DNA from: Candidatus Tumulicola sp.
GTDB taxonomy: Bacteria; Vulcanimicrobiota; Vulcanimicrobiia; Vulcanimicrobiales; Vulcanimicrobiaceae
DNA: 64,000 nucleotides
Reading direction: 5' to 3'
Assembly: GCA_036490475.1 (NCBI GenBank)
Contig: DASXDT010000006.1
Location: forward strand, 124,001-188,000
Part shown: positions 8,415 to 16,532 of the stretch, piece by piece
Numbering within the stretch: position 1 is the first letter of the stretch
Layout of the letters: the number at the start of each line of letters is the position of its first letter
Position numbers and translations under genes: made by a program
Notes under the pieces: model-generated
Database searches by the model: none
Told to the model about the DNA's origin: nothing
The model's input: the letters and a program-made list of their open reading frames with translations, nothing else

Positions 8415-8912
8415 ATGGAGTTTTGCCTCCGGACGCCCTGGAATCGCGTTTTACGCGTGCGCGGCGACGGCGAACGGATCGTCGAAAGTGATTTCGTTGC
8501 CTTAAGTCATCCTCTGCACCGGTCGAGCGACCCGCTGCTTCGCGAGGCCGCGGACCAGCTGCGGGCGTATTTTCGCGGCGCCGTGCGGCGCTTCGACCTC
8601 CCGTTGCTGCTCAACGGAACCGCGTTACAGTGCGACGCGTGGGCCTGCGTTTCCGAACTCGAGGTCGGCGAATTCGTTTCGTATGCCGACGTCGCGCGTG
8701 CGATCGCGCGGCCGGCAGCGCATCGCGGCGTCGCGGCCGCAATGAGCGCTGCACCGCTCGATCTTTTCATACCGGCGCATCGTGTCATTGGAAGCGACGG
8801 GCGCGTTCGCGGAGCGCTTCCTGGTTCGATGCGCGCTACGCTCGTCGCGTTCGAACGAGCGACCCTCGCAAAGAAGCAAATTCCAGAAGTTACTGTTTTA
8901 CCGCGTCGATGA
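8415..8912 (+). CDS. O6-alkylguanine alkyltransferase homologue lacking the active-site Cys (ATL-like)
   Basis: A 165-residue protein with the DNA-binding domain of O6-methylguanine-DNA methyltransferase. The family hallmark PCHR reads PAHR here (LFIPAHRVIGSDGRVRG), so the alkyl-accepting Cys is replaced by Ala. The preceding recognition helix region (EFVSYADVARAIARP then AAAMSAAPLD) and the LPGSMRATLVAFE segment are otherwise normal. Cys-less homologues (ATL proteins, usually PWHR or PAHR) bind alkylated guanine and hand it to nucleotide excision repair. I chose the ATG at 8415 because the protein homology starts there and a GAGGC lies upstream. The last 23 bases overlap the convergent lipoprotein gene. 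Confidence 0.75.
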   Translation: MEFCLRTPWNRVLRVRGDGERIVESDFVALSHPLHRSSDPLLREAADQLRAYFRGAVRRFDLPLLLNGTALQCDAWACVSELEVGEFVSYADVARAIARPAAHRGVAAAMSAAPLDLFIPAHRVIGSDGRVRGALPGSMRATLVAFERATLAKKQIPEVTVLPRR

Positions 8913-9585
8913 TCACGATGCCGCGGCCGCCGAAATCCCGGAGCAGCGATAAGGCGTTAACGGCCGCACCGATCGGCGTGTTAGGATCGGTCGCTTCTGA
9001 TATCGTAAACCCGGTCTGCCGTTTCGCTTGCTGATCGATCGGGTCACGGAGCGACTGCGGCAGCAACTTGAACTTCCCCACCATGCCCAGCATCGGGCCC
9101 GCTTTTGCGTCGAGCGTCTCGGGATCGACGGCCAGCACGACAATTCCGTGCTGTTTTCCGTTTTCGACGCGTTCGAACACTTGGAAGTCGACGCCGAGGT
9201 CGCGCGTATGCGAGCGAACCGCTTCGACGGTGTTTCCCGCCAGCGCGTTGTGGTATCCGCCGGGAGGATGCGCGTTGAGATCGCCAAGCCAGGCTTCGAG
9301 CGTCGGCATGAAGGCTTGCGTTCCCGCCACGACGTCGTGACCGTCGTAGGTTCCGGCCCCTTGCGTGAAGATCGCGTTATCGCCGACGCCGGGACGTTTG
9401 GTAATGGTAGTGTGCCATTGGCGCGCCGACAGGATGGCGGCGCCATCGAACATCGGAAAGTCGACCGGATCGGTGGGGGCCGGTGACGGCTCGCCCGCGC
9501 CCGATTGAGTCCCATGATGGCCGCCCGAACATCCGGCGGCGACGGCTATCGCGAATACGATGCCGCGTAAGCGCTTGGAAATCAT
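8890..9585 (-). CDS. Hypothetical lipoprotein
   Basis: A 231-residue protein with signal sequence and lipobox VAAGC (Cys at residue 19), then a His/Gly/Pro-rich linker and a globular domain of about 180 residues. The domain has a mixed alpha/beta look (TLEAWLGDLNAHPPGG; VDFQVFERVENGKQHGIVVLAVD) and no Cys besides the lipidated one. I do not recognise a family. It overlaps the end of the ATL-like gene by 23 bases on the opposite strand and is divergent from the chagasin-like gene with a 68-base gap. Confidence 0.65.
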   Translation of the reverse strand: MISKRLRGIVFAIAVAAGCSGGHHGTQSGAGEPSPAPTDPVDFPMFDGAAILSARQWHTTITKRPGVGDNAIFTQGAGTYDGHDVVAGTQAFMPTLEAWLGDLNAHPPGGYHNALAGNTVEAVRSHTRDLGVDFQVFERVENGKQHGIVVLAVDPETLDAKAGPMLGMVGKFKLLPQSLRDPIDQQAKRQTGFTISEATDPNTPIGAAVNALSLLRDFGGRGIVIIDAVKQ

Positions 9586-9653
9586 GACCGCGGCGGCTTC
9601 GAGGAGATGCGACAGCGTACCCGTAAGGCTGGATTTTCAGCAACGGAGGTACC

Positions 9654-10052
9654 ATGGCGATTACATCGATCTTGCGCGCGGGCGCCGCGGCACTGTTGTT
9701 TTTGGCATGCTCGTCTCCGGCCGTCGCCCTGGCGCCGCATACGCCGGTCTTCATCGATCCTACGGCACCCGTGAACGTCAGCGCCGGTGAAGAGTTCTTC
9801 CTTGCGATGCCGTCCAACGCCACGACCGGCTACCAATGGACGCAAACGACGGCGGACGGCACCATCATCGCCTACGAGGGCAACGTCTACGAAGAGCCGT
9901 TTCAGTCGCTTCCCGGCGCGGGCGGACAGCAGATATTTATCTATCACGCGAATCGCAGCGGGTCGACCGTCGTGACGCTGATCTACGCGCGGTCATGGGT
10001 GCCGAACGACCCGTCGAAGCAAACCGTCACCTTCAACATTACGGTGAAATAA
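9654..10052 (+). CDS. Chagasin-like (I42) cysteine peptidase inhibitor, exported
   Basis: A 132-residue protein with a signal peptide of about 26 residues (ending around AVALA). The mature domain of about 105 residues has the three inhibitory loops of the I42 family: SNATTGYQW (residues 54-62, consensus NPTTGYxW), PGAGG (87-91) and the final YARSW (111-115, consensus RPW). Family members fold as an Ig-like beta barrel and block papain-type cysteine peptidases by inserting these loops in the active site. A strong ribosome binding site GGAGGT is at 9645-9650. The stop codon abuts the GTG start of the dioxygenase gene, so this inhibitor begins a rightward operon with tryptophan-degrading enzymes, an unexpected pairing. 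Confidence 0.85.
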   Translation: MAITSILRAGAAALLFLACSSPAVALAPHTPVFIDPTAPVNVSAGEEFFLAMPSNATTGYQWTQTTADGTIIAYEGNVYEEPFQSLPGAGGQQIFIYHANRSGSTVVTLIYARSWVPNDPSKQTVTFNITVK

Positions 10053-10841
10053 GTGAGCGATTCCGACCCACGCCTGTCGTACGGCTCGTATCTTCAGGTC
10101 GGCCCGTTGCTGGGGTTGCAGCGGCCGCTATCAGAGCCGGCACACCATGACGAGTTGTTGTTCATCGTTATCCATCAAGTGTACGAACTCTGGTTCAAAC
10201 AGATCTTACACGAGCTCGACGCCGCAATGCGATCGATCGACGCGGACGATTTATTGCGCACGTCCAAGCGCTTCCGCCGCATCGACGCGATCCAGCGGCT
10301 GTTGGAACAACAAATCGATGTGCTCGAAACGATGACCCCGCAAGAGTTCAACCAATTTCGCGATAACCTCAATCCGGCCAGCGGCTTTCAATCGGTTCAG
10401 TTTCGAGAGATCGAGTTCGCGAGCGGATTGCAACGTCCCAACATTTTAAGCCAGATCGAACTCGATCCGGAGCAGCGGGAGCGACTGGAGCGGCGGATGG
10501 CCGAACCGACGCTCTACGATCGCGCGAAAAGCCTCTTACGACGTCGCGGCTTCGCCGTCGATACGCACGACCGGCTGCTCGAAACGTTCCATACGATTTA
10601 CACGCGCGAAGACCAGTATTACGATCTGTATCTTTTTCTTGAGGAATTGATCGAGTTCGACGAGCGGCTGTTGCTGTGGCGAGGCCGCCACGTTCGAATG
10701 GTCGAGCGTATGATCGGGGCGAAGACGGGTACCGGGGGTTCGTCGGGAGCGGCCTACCTGACTCGAACGCTCGAGACCAAACTATTTCCCGAACTATGGG
10801 AAGTTCGCACGACGCTCGGCGGTTCGCCGGCGTACGCTTAA
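10053..10841 (+). CDS. kynA: Tryptophan 2,3-dioxygenase
   Basis: Haem enzyme that opens the indole ring of L-Trp to give N-formylkynurenine, the first step of the kynurenine pathway. The 262-residue sequence carries the family signatures: HHDELLFIVIHQVYELWFKQ (residues 31-50) near the substrate pocket, and RHVRMVERMIG followed by KTGTGGSSG, in which His213 is the haem ligand and the Thr-Gly-Gly segment closes over the substrate. Length is normal for bacterial forms. GTG start immediately after the inhibitor stop codon; the kynureninase-like gene starts eight bases after its stop. No kynurenine formamidase gene is in the window. Confidence 0.95.
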   Translation: MSDSDPRLSYGSYLQVGPLLGLQRPLSEPAHHDELLFIVIHQVYELWFKQILHELDAAMRSIDADDLLRTSKRFRRIDAIQRLLEQQIDVLETMTPQEFNQFRDNLNPASGFQSVQFREIEFASGLQRPNILSQIELDPEQRERLERRMAEPTLYDRAKSLLRRRGFAVDTHDRLLETFHTIYTREDQYYDLYLFLEELIEFDERLLLWRGRHVRMVERMIGAKTGTGGSSGAAYLTRTLETKLFPELWEVRTTLGGSPAYA

Positions 10842-10849
10842 GGAACGCG

Positions 10850-11995
10850 ATGACGACGACAGTTACCAAAGCGCTCGAACGCGAGCATTTCCCGATCCTC
10901 GACGATTCGACGTATCTTGTCAGCCACTCGATGGGCGCTGCACCGCTAGGCGCGAAAGCGGCGCTCGAATCGTATTGGAACGAGTGGGCCGCAGAAGGCC
11001 CCGAAGCCTGGGAAAAGTGGCTTCCACGCATCGCAGAGACCGCCGACGGAATCGGCAGGCTGATCGGTGCGCCGGACGGCAGCGTCTTTTTGGGCCCGAA
11101 CGTTTCGTCGTTTCAAGCCGCGCTCGCGACCTGCATTCCGCTGCAAGGCGAACGCAACGAAGTGCTGTACGAATCGCTGCAATTTCCGTCGCTCACCTAC
11201 GTATGGAGCGAGTGGAAACGGTTCGGCGCCGTCATCAAGACGGTCGACTCGTCCGACGGCCGCACCATTCCAACCGAACGCATCGTCGATGCGATCACCG
11301 AGCGCACCGCAATCGCGGTGCTGTCGCACGCGTACTACGTTTCGGGGGCGATTGCCGACGTTCGAACAATTCAGCGCCGGTGTCGCGAGGTCGGCGCGCT
11401 CTTGTGCGTCGACGCGTATCAAACGACCGGCATCTATCCGTACGACGCCACCGAATGGGATCTCGACATCGTCACCGGTGGTTCGCATAAGTGGTTGTGC
11501 GGCGGCCCCGGCTGTGGATGGCTGTACGTCAAACCCGCCCTGCTGGACCGCTTTCGTCCGGCCGTGACCGGCTGGATGGCACACGCGCGGCCGTTTGCAT
11601 TCGAACCCGCTCCGATCGACTACGCGCCGACGATGTACCGCTTCGGCAACGGAACGCCGACGATTCCAGGGTACGTGGCCGCCAAAGCCGGACACGACCT
11701 CATTCACCGAGTCGGAGTGGCACGGATTCGGGAACACAACGTACGACTGACGACGATGCTAGCCGGCATGGCGCTCGAGCGCGGCTTGCGCGTCAACACG
11801 CCGCTCGAGCCGGAGCGCCGCACCGGATGGATCGGCATCGATTTCGACGATTCCGAACGAGTCTGCCGCGCCCTCATCGAGCGACGCGTCTTCGTCGATT
11901 ACCGGCCTGGTTGCGGGATCCGCGTCAGTCCGCACTTCTACACGACCGACGCAGAAATCGACGACTTTTTCGAAACGCTCGACGACCTGCGCTGA
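10850..11995 (+). CDS. kynU: Kynureninase-like PLP enzyme (aminotransferase class V fold)
   Basis: A 381-residue fold-type I PLP enzyme. The internal aldimine Lys is K214 in GGSHKWLCGGPG, which resembles the kynureninase signature around its Lys, and the pyridine-nitrogen Asp is D188 in LLCVDAYQ. The N-terminal SHSMGAAP replaces the NSLG motif of classical kynureninases. The ATG at 10850 has AAGGA five bases upstream, overlapping the dioxygenase stop codon. Position directly after tryptophan 2,3-dioxygenase supports cleavage of kynurenine to anthranilate and alanine; another class V activity cannot be ruled out from sequence. Confidence 0.78.
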   Translation: MTTTVTKALEREHFPILDDSTYLVSHSMGAAPLGAKAALESYWNEWAAEGPEAWEKWLPRIAETADGIGRLIGAPDGSVFLGPNVSSFQAALATCIPLQGERNEVLYESLQFPSLTYVWSEWKRFGAVIKTVDSSDGRTIPTERIVDAITERTAIAVLSHAYYVSGAIADVRTIQRRCREVGALLCVDAYQTTGIYPYDATEWDLDIVTGGSHKWLCGGPGCGWLYVKPALLDRFRPAVTGWMAHARPFAFEPAPIDYAPTMYRFGNGTPTIPGYVAAKAGHDLIHRVGVARIREHNVRLTTMLAGMALERGLRVNTPLEPERRTGWIGIDFDDSERVCRALIERRVFVDYRPGCGIRVSPHFYTTDAEIDDFFETLDDLR

Positions 11996-12030
11996 AACTT
12001 TCGCGGCCGTAGCGCGGTCGCACGTGTGCC

Positions 12031-13368
12031 GTGATCGTCGATCATCGTAACCCCGGCGCCGCTTTCCGGCGCCTTTCGTTGCCCGTTGCCGCCCAATTGG
12101 TCGGCGATCAACTTTTGGGCATCGTCGACACGATCGTGATCGGTAGCTTAGGTGCCGTCGCACTCGCCGGCGCTACGGCAGCAAACGTCACGTTTCTGGT
12201 GATCGTCTTCTCGGTGTTCGGATTGTTGAGCGGCACGGCGATCGTCGCCGCGCAACGCATCGGTGCCGGCGATATCGATGGATTCGCGTTGACGGTGCGG
12301 TCCGGTGCATTGATCCCGTTGCTCTGCGGCACCGGTTACCTATTGTTAGCGTTCGTGGGCGCGCAACCGGTGATCCATTTGCTGGTCGGGCATCTGCCCA
12401 GCGCAGACGCGAGCGCGACCTACTTGATGCTACGCTGCGCGTCGATCATACCGATCGCGATTTCGGGCACCTCGATCGTCGGATTGTCCGCGGCCGGAAA
12501 CCGCATTCTGGGCGTGCTGGTGCTCTTGACGATCAATCTCGTCCACATTCCCTTGGTTCTGGTGCTCGCGCTGGGTTGGTGGACGCATCACCCATACGGC
12601 ATCGTCGGAGCGGGGGTATCCTCGCTGCTGTCGGAAACGGTCGGAATGATCTGCGCGGTCGTCTATGTTGCGGCCAAACCTTCATACAAAATATTCGCTC
12701 GCGCTCGCATTTCGGTTTCGGAGGCGTTGCGTTGCGCGCGCATCGGATTACCCGAATCGATCTTCTTAGTCGGCGTGATGCTCCCGGACGTCGTCATCGT
12801 CGCGATGTTGGCGCCGCTCGGGCCCACGATCGTTTCCGCATTCCGCGCTCTAAACGTCGTATCTGACTTGACCTTGGCATTGCCGTTACCGCTGCAGCAA
12901 GCGGCACAAACGGTCATCGGACAACGCCTCGGCGCCGGCGATCCCGATGGCGCGCGTTGGTTCCTGTTGCGTGCCCAACGGTTCGCGACGGTGCTCGGTT
13001 TTGCGGGCGGAGCGATCGCCGCAGCGTTCGCGTGGCCGTTGGCATTCGCGTTCACCTTGAACGCGACCGTGGCAAGCATTGCCGCACTGCCGCTAGCGTT
13101 ACATATGATCACGCTTCCGCTCAAAGGATGGGCCATGGTTTCTCTCGCGCCGATCAGAGCTGCCGGCGATACGCAGTTTTCTATGGCGATCGGTTTGGCG
13201 TGTAGCGCTTTGGTCATTCCGTTTGCCTGGTTCGGTATCGAACGGTTGCATATCGGGTTGTACGCGATTCCGCTCGGCTGGATCGCAGCGTGGGTAGTAC
13301 GCGCGGTCTGGACCCAGATCAAACTCCGCGACGGCGAGTGGGCGCGCCGGCCGCGCCTAGCGGTGTAG
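12031..13368 (+). CDS. MATE family efflux transporter
   Basis: A 445-residue integral membrane protein with about 12 hydrophobic segments arranged as two similar halves, characteristic of MATE antiporters that export organic cations, drugs or metabolites in exchange for H+ or Na+. The N-terminal half begins with LSLPVAAQLVGDQLLGIVDTIVIGSLG and the second half with GLPESIFLVGVMLPDVVIVAML; both are typical first-helix regions of MATE repeats. GTG start, 35 bases after the kynureninase-like gene; the glycosidase follows three bases after its stop. Export of a tryptophan-derived metabolite is a reasonable guess from context only. Confidence 0.9.
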   Translation: MIVDHRNPGAAFRRLSLPVAAQLVGDQLLGIVDTIVIGSLGAVALAGATAANVTFLVIVFSVFGLLSGTAIVAAQRIGAGDIDGFALTVRSGALIPLLCGTGYLLLAFVGAQPVIHLLVGHLPSADASATYLMLRCASIIPIAISGTSIVGLSAAGNRILGVLVLLTINLVHIPLVLVLALGWWTHHPYGIVGAGVSSLLSETVGMICAVVYVAAKPSYKIFARARISVSEALRCARIGLPESIFLVGVMLPDVVIVAMLAPLGPTIVSAFRALNVVSDLTLALPLPLQQAAQTVIGQRLGAGDPDGARWFLLRAQRFATVLGFAGGAIAAAFAWPLAFAFTLNATVASIAALPLALHMITLPLKGWAMVSLAPIRAAGDTQFSMAIGLACSALVIPFAWFGIERLHIGLYAIPLGWIAAWVVRAVWTQIKLRDGEWARRPRLAV

Positions 13369-13371
13369 GGC

Positions 13372-15507
13372 GTGTCGATGCTACGGTTCGGAGTCGCAAC
13401 CGCAGACCATCAGTGCGAAGCCTACGACGGAAACGACGACGTGCGGGACGTGTGGGAACGCGTGCGAGCGTTAGTGCCTCGCGGTAAAGCCACCGATTTC
13501 TGGAATCGCTACGGCGAAGATGTCGAGCTCGCGAAAAGCCTCGGCTGCACGGCATTTCGACTTTCCCTGTCGTGGGCGCGGCTCGAACCGCAGCCCGGCG
13601 TTTGGAATGACGAATCGTTCGCACATTACCGCGACGTGTTGCAATCGATTCGCGCAGCCGGAATGTCGGCCATCGTCACGCTCGTCCACAATACGTGGCC
13701 GTTGCACGTGCAAGCCGCCGGCGGAGGCGCGGGACCGCTCGACGCGGAGTTTCCCAACCGTGTTACGGCCTTTGCGACCGAGGTCGCGCAACGCCTCGGC
13801 GACCTGATCGACGACTACGTAACGCTCAACGAGCCGAACCAGCTGGTGTACGGCTGGATCAAAGGTTTCTGGATGCCCGCCTACGCGATGCCGCCCGGAC
13901 AGCCGCCGTATCAAACCGGCGACGAACAGATGGACGACGTCTTGATCCTTATTCCGAACCTGTTTCGCGCACACGCCAAGGCGCGCGATGCGATTCGCGC
14001 GATCCGCCCAACCGCACGCGTCGGCACGAATCCGCTGGTGTTGGGATTGCCGCAATGGTTGCAGCGTTGGGTCGACCGCAACGCCACGCACCTCCGTTCG
14101 CCCAACGACGCCAAGCGCCAAGCGGCGCGCATCGCGCAGTCCGCGATTGCCGAAGGCGGACGAGTGGATTGCTCGATCGCCCAGTTGACGCTAACCCGGC
14201 AGCGAGAGCAGCACGCGTTCTTCTCGGAGCCGTACTTTTGCACGCATCTCGCGGCGCTGCACGCGGCAACGCTCTCGCTACCCGACACGCAAACCTGGCG
14301 CGCGAACGTCGGCGTCGTTTCGCAGACGCTGACGGCCGACATCGTCGGCGGCTGGTTTCCGGCTGCGACCGTCTGCTATTTCGAATCGATGGAAGCGGCG
14401 GTCGCAGCGCTCCGTGCGGAAACGGTCGACGCTGTTTTCGACGACGAAGCGATGCTACGGGCGTTCGTGGATGGCGGCTTTTCGTCGACCCGGTTGCCCA
14501 GTTCCGAGCAGTATTTCGCCGTCGCGATGGCGCTCGGAAGCCGAACGCTGCTCAACATCGCGGACCGAGCGATTCGCGATCTGCGAGCGCAACGTTCGGA
14601 TATCCCGAACGCGCGCAATCGGAAAACGATCGCACACCTGGGCGATGGCGACGCACGCGCAGATGCTTCGAACGTGGCCGTACCCGACATGGACCGGTCG
14701 ATCGAACGGATTCGCAAGCGCGGCGTGCTGCGCGTCGGCGTACATCCGGGCGTTCCCGGCTTATGCGAACTGGTCAAGTCGGCGACGAAGCCCTCGGAAC
14801 GGTATAGCGGATTGGAACCGCAGGTCGCGCGCGCCATCGCGAAGCGTATTTTCGGAGATCCGGATCGCGTGCGGTTCGTCGAAGTCGGGGGCGCCCAGCG
14901 GCTGCAAGCGACGCGCTCGTGGGTCCATACGATCTTTGCGTTTCGCAAGAGCATCGCCATCTTCGGAACGCTCCTCGGAACGAATTGGTGGAACCTGGGT
15001 ATGGCCGGCAAGCTGCCCGGCTTTCTGTGTCCACCAGAATGTGTCGGCACGCTCGATTTTGTCGGCCTGGATTATTATTGGGGCGTGCCGTCTATTTGGC
15101 CGTCGCAACTGCACCGCCTCAGTGCTGCGGCGGATTTTCAATATGCGAACGCGCCGGTATGGCCGAGCGCACTCGATTCAATTCTCACCCAGGCCACACG
15201 CGACTTTCCGGGCAAGCCGATTTTCATCATCGAAAACGGATGCGTCGCCCGCGCGGCGGGCTTCAGTCGCGCCGACTATCTCCGCGCGCACGTCGAACAA
15301 GTGCGACGATCGGTCGAACGCGGCGCGCCGGTTGAAGCGTATCTCTGCTGGAGCATCACGTCGAACCGAGAGTGGGGTTTGCCGTTCGACGACGGCAGCG
15401 ACTTCGGTTTATATCACATCGATCTCGATACCGATCCCTCTCTCAAGCGCATGCCGACCGAATCCAGCCGCGAGTACGCTTCGCTGATCGTCAGTCAGAA
15501 GAGCTAA
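13372..15507 (+). CDS. GH1 glycosidase with a nested, apparently circularly permuted amino-acid-binding (SBP_bac_3) domain
   Basis: A 711-residue protein with no signal peptide. Residues 1-245 and 514-711 form a GH1 (beta-glucosidase-type) barrel: Gln14 and His106 of the -1 site, acid/base Glu154 in TLNEPN, nucleophile Glu621 in IIENG, and the CWSITSNREWG end motif. Between them lies a solute-binding domain in swapped order. Residues about 255-408 match the second part of an SBP_bac_3 protein (GRVDCSIAQLTLTRQRE, FFSEPYF, then TVDAVFDDEAM). Residues about 441-513 match its first part (SIERIRKRGVLRVGVHPGVP, then YSGLEPQVARAIAKRIFGDP). Ligand residues Arg278 (carboxylate) and Asp358 (amino group) appear kept. 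GTG start; an ATG two codons later is possible. Last gene of the rightward Trp-catabolism run; the final 17 bases overlap the convergent phosphatase. Confidence 0.82.
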   Translation: MSMLRFGVATADHQCEAYDGNDDVRDVWERVRALVPRGKATDFWNRYGEDVELAKSLGCTAFRLSLSWARLEPQPGVWNDESFAHYRDVLQSIRAAGMSAIVTLVHNTWPLHVQAAGGGAGPLDAEFPNRVTAFATEVAQRLGDLIDDYVTLNEPNQLVYGWIKGFWMPAYAMPPGQPPYQTGDEQMDDVLILIPNLFRAHAKARDAIRAIRPTARVGTNPLVLGLPQWLQRWVDRNATHLRSPNDAKRQAARIAQSAIAEGGRVDCSIAQLTLTRQREQHAFFSEPYFCTHLAALHAATLSLPDTQTWRANVGVVSQTLTADIVGGWFPAATVCYFESMEAAVAALRAETVDAVFDDEAMLRAFVDGGFSSTRLPSSEQYFAVAMALGSRTLLNIADRAIRDLRAQRSDIPNARNRKTIAHLGDGDARADASNVAVPDMDRSIERIRKRGVLRVGVHPGVPGLCELVKSATKPSERYSGLEPQVARAIAKRIFGDPDRVRFVEVGGAQRLQATRSWVHTIFAFRKSIAIFGTLLGTNWWNLGMAGKLPGFLCPPECVGTLDFVGLDYYWGVPSIWPSQLHRLSAAADFQYANAPVWPSALDSILTQATRDFPGKPIFIIENGCVARAAGFSRADYLRAHVEQVRRSVERGAPVEAYLCWSITSNREWGLPFDDGSDFGLYHIDLDTDPSLKRMPTESSREYASLIVSQKS

Positions 15508-16264
15508 ACACGGTCGCGATCTCGCCGTGTATCCGGCGGTTGGTCGCCAGGATCGACGGCGCGTCTAGGCGAGCGCGTTCTCCGTTGGTTTGTGACACCG
15601 TGCCGCCGGCCTCGCGAATCAGCAGCGTCCCTGCGGCGACGTCCCATGGTTTGAGATCGAACTCCCAAAAGCCATCGAACCGGCCGGAGGCGACGAACGC
15701 CAGATCCAACGCCGCGCTTCCGTCGCGCCGAACCGCTTGCGCGCGATCCGACATCGCCGCGAACCATTTGCCGTTGCGTGCATAATCGGATGGCTGGAAG
15801 CCGGTGCAAACCATCGCGTCGCCAAGACGTTGGACGGTCGAAACCTGGATCGGCGCTCCGTTCAATCGTGCGCCCTCGCCACGACGAGCCGTAAAACACT
15901 CGTCGATGGCCGGCGCATAGATGACGCCCGCAAGGAGTTCTCCATCGCGCTCGTAGCCGATCGACACGCAATACAGCGGATATCCGTGCGCGAAGTTGGT
16001 CGTTCCGTCCAGCGGATCGACGATCCAGCGCTCTCCCGAGCTGCCCGCTCGCGATCCACTCTCTTCGGCTAAAACGGCGGCGTTCGGAAACGAGCGACAC
16101 AACCGTTGGAGAACCGCGGACTCGGCGGCGCGGTCGGCGTCGGTCACCAGGTCGCCCCGTCGCCCTTTCTCGCTCACCATTCCCGGGTCGCGAGCATGAC
16201 GCGAGAGGAGAGCCCCGGCTTCGCGCGCTGCAGTGATCGCGACGTCGAGAGGATCGACCGGCAT
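15491..16264 (-). CDS. suhB: Inositol monophosphatase family protein
   Basis: A 257-residue Mg2+-dependent phosphatase of the IMPase/SuhB family, which hydrolyses inositol-1-phosphate or related sugar phosphates. The metal-binding signatures are complete: LAEES (Glu of motif A), WIVDPLDGTTNFAH (Asp-Pro-Leu-Asp-Gly motif) and the C-terminal PWDVAAGTLLIREAGG. Length is normal. The gene points left, toward the glycosidase, and its upstream side faces the M-box leader, so it is divergent from the Mg2+ transport operon. Other family activities (histidinol phosphate, fructose-1,6-bisphosphate, PAP) cannot be excluded. Confidence 0.88.
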   Translation of the reverse strand: MPVDPLDVAITAAREAGALLSRHARDPGMVSEKGRRGDLVTDADRAAESAVLQRLCRSFPNAAVLAEESGSRAGSSGERWIVDPLDGTTNFAHGYPLYCVSIGYERDGELLAGVIYAPAIDECFTARRGEGARLNGAPIQVSTVQRLGDAMVCTGFQPSDYARNGKWFAAMSDRAQAVRRDGSAALDLAFVASGRFDGFWEFDLKPWDVAAGTLLIREAGGTVSQTNGERARLDAPSILATNRRIHGEIATVFSSSD

Positions 16265-16331
16265 CTTCGACCGGTTGGACGCGAACGCTCCGCTTCCGCT
16301 CGAAGGCGAAGGGCGCTCGTGCTTTCCGGGG

Positions 16332-16337
16332 TATACT
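16332..16337 (+). promoter_or_regulatory. Likely -10 element of the Mg2+ operon leader
   Basis: TATACT at 16332-16337 matches the sigma-70 type -10 consensus at five of six positions and would place the transcription start about seven bases later, just before the M-box begins. I see no good -35 box at the usual distance. Confidence 0.45.
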
Positions 16338-16344
16338 GGGGTCG

Positions 16345-16528
16345 AGTTACCTCGCTAGGTGAGGCGTCCACGCAACTACACGCCGCTGCCCCGAAACGTC
16401 GAGAGACGCCAAGTGGGTGGACCAGACTACGCCGATACAAGGCGATGTCTAACGCGGCTACGACCGGCAAAGCCTTCGGGCTTCGGTTTCGACGGTGCGT
16501 GGTGTCAAAGCTCGGTGCGAATGGGGTG
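16345..16528 (+). promoter_or_regulatory. M-box (ykoK leader) Mg2+ riboswitch
   Basis: The leader matches the ykoK/M-box consensus in order: CTAGGTGAGGC (16355-16365), GCCGCTGCCC with the following GAAACGTC and GAGACGCCAAG (about 16382-16413), a variable helix, and the 3' closing segment GTGTCAAAGCTC with GCGA (about 16502-16520). M-box RNAs fold when Mg2+ is high and switch off Mg2+ uptake genes. The closing helix can pair TCGC at 16352-16355 with GCGA at 16517-16520 and extend through CC at 16350-16351 with GG at 16523-16526. That 3' strand is also the Shine-Dalgarno region (GGGG 16523-16526, six bases before the ATG at 16533), so folding would directly hide the ribosome binding site. The downstream genes, an MgtE-domain protein and an Nramp-related transporter, agree with this. 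Confidence 0.88.
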
Positions 16529-16532
16529 CGAA

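Noticed and set aside
8415-8912. Active O6-methylguanine methyltransferase
   Set aside because: The acceptor Cys is Ala, so self-alkylation cannot occur.
13695-14807. A 370-codon open frame inside the GH1 fusion gene
   Set aside because: It is Arg-rich and low in family signal; the overlapping frame encodes GH1 and SBP motifs throughout, so this is a GC-rich shadow.
13372-15507. GH1 fusion as an assembly or cloning chimera
   Set aside because: The frame is intact through all junctions, codon usage looks uniform, and the break points fall at sensible domain boundaries. It cannot be fully excluded without reads.
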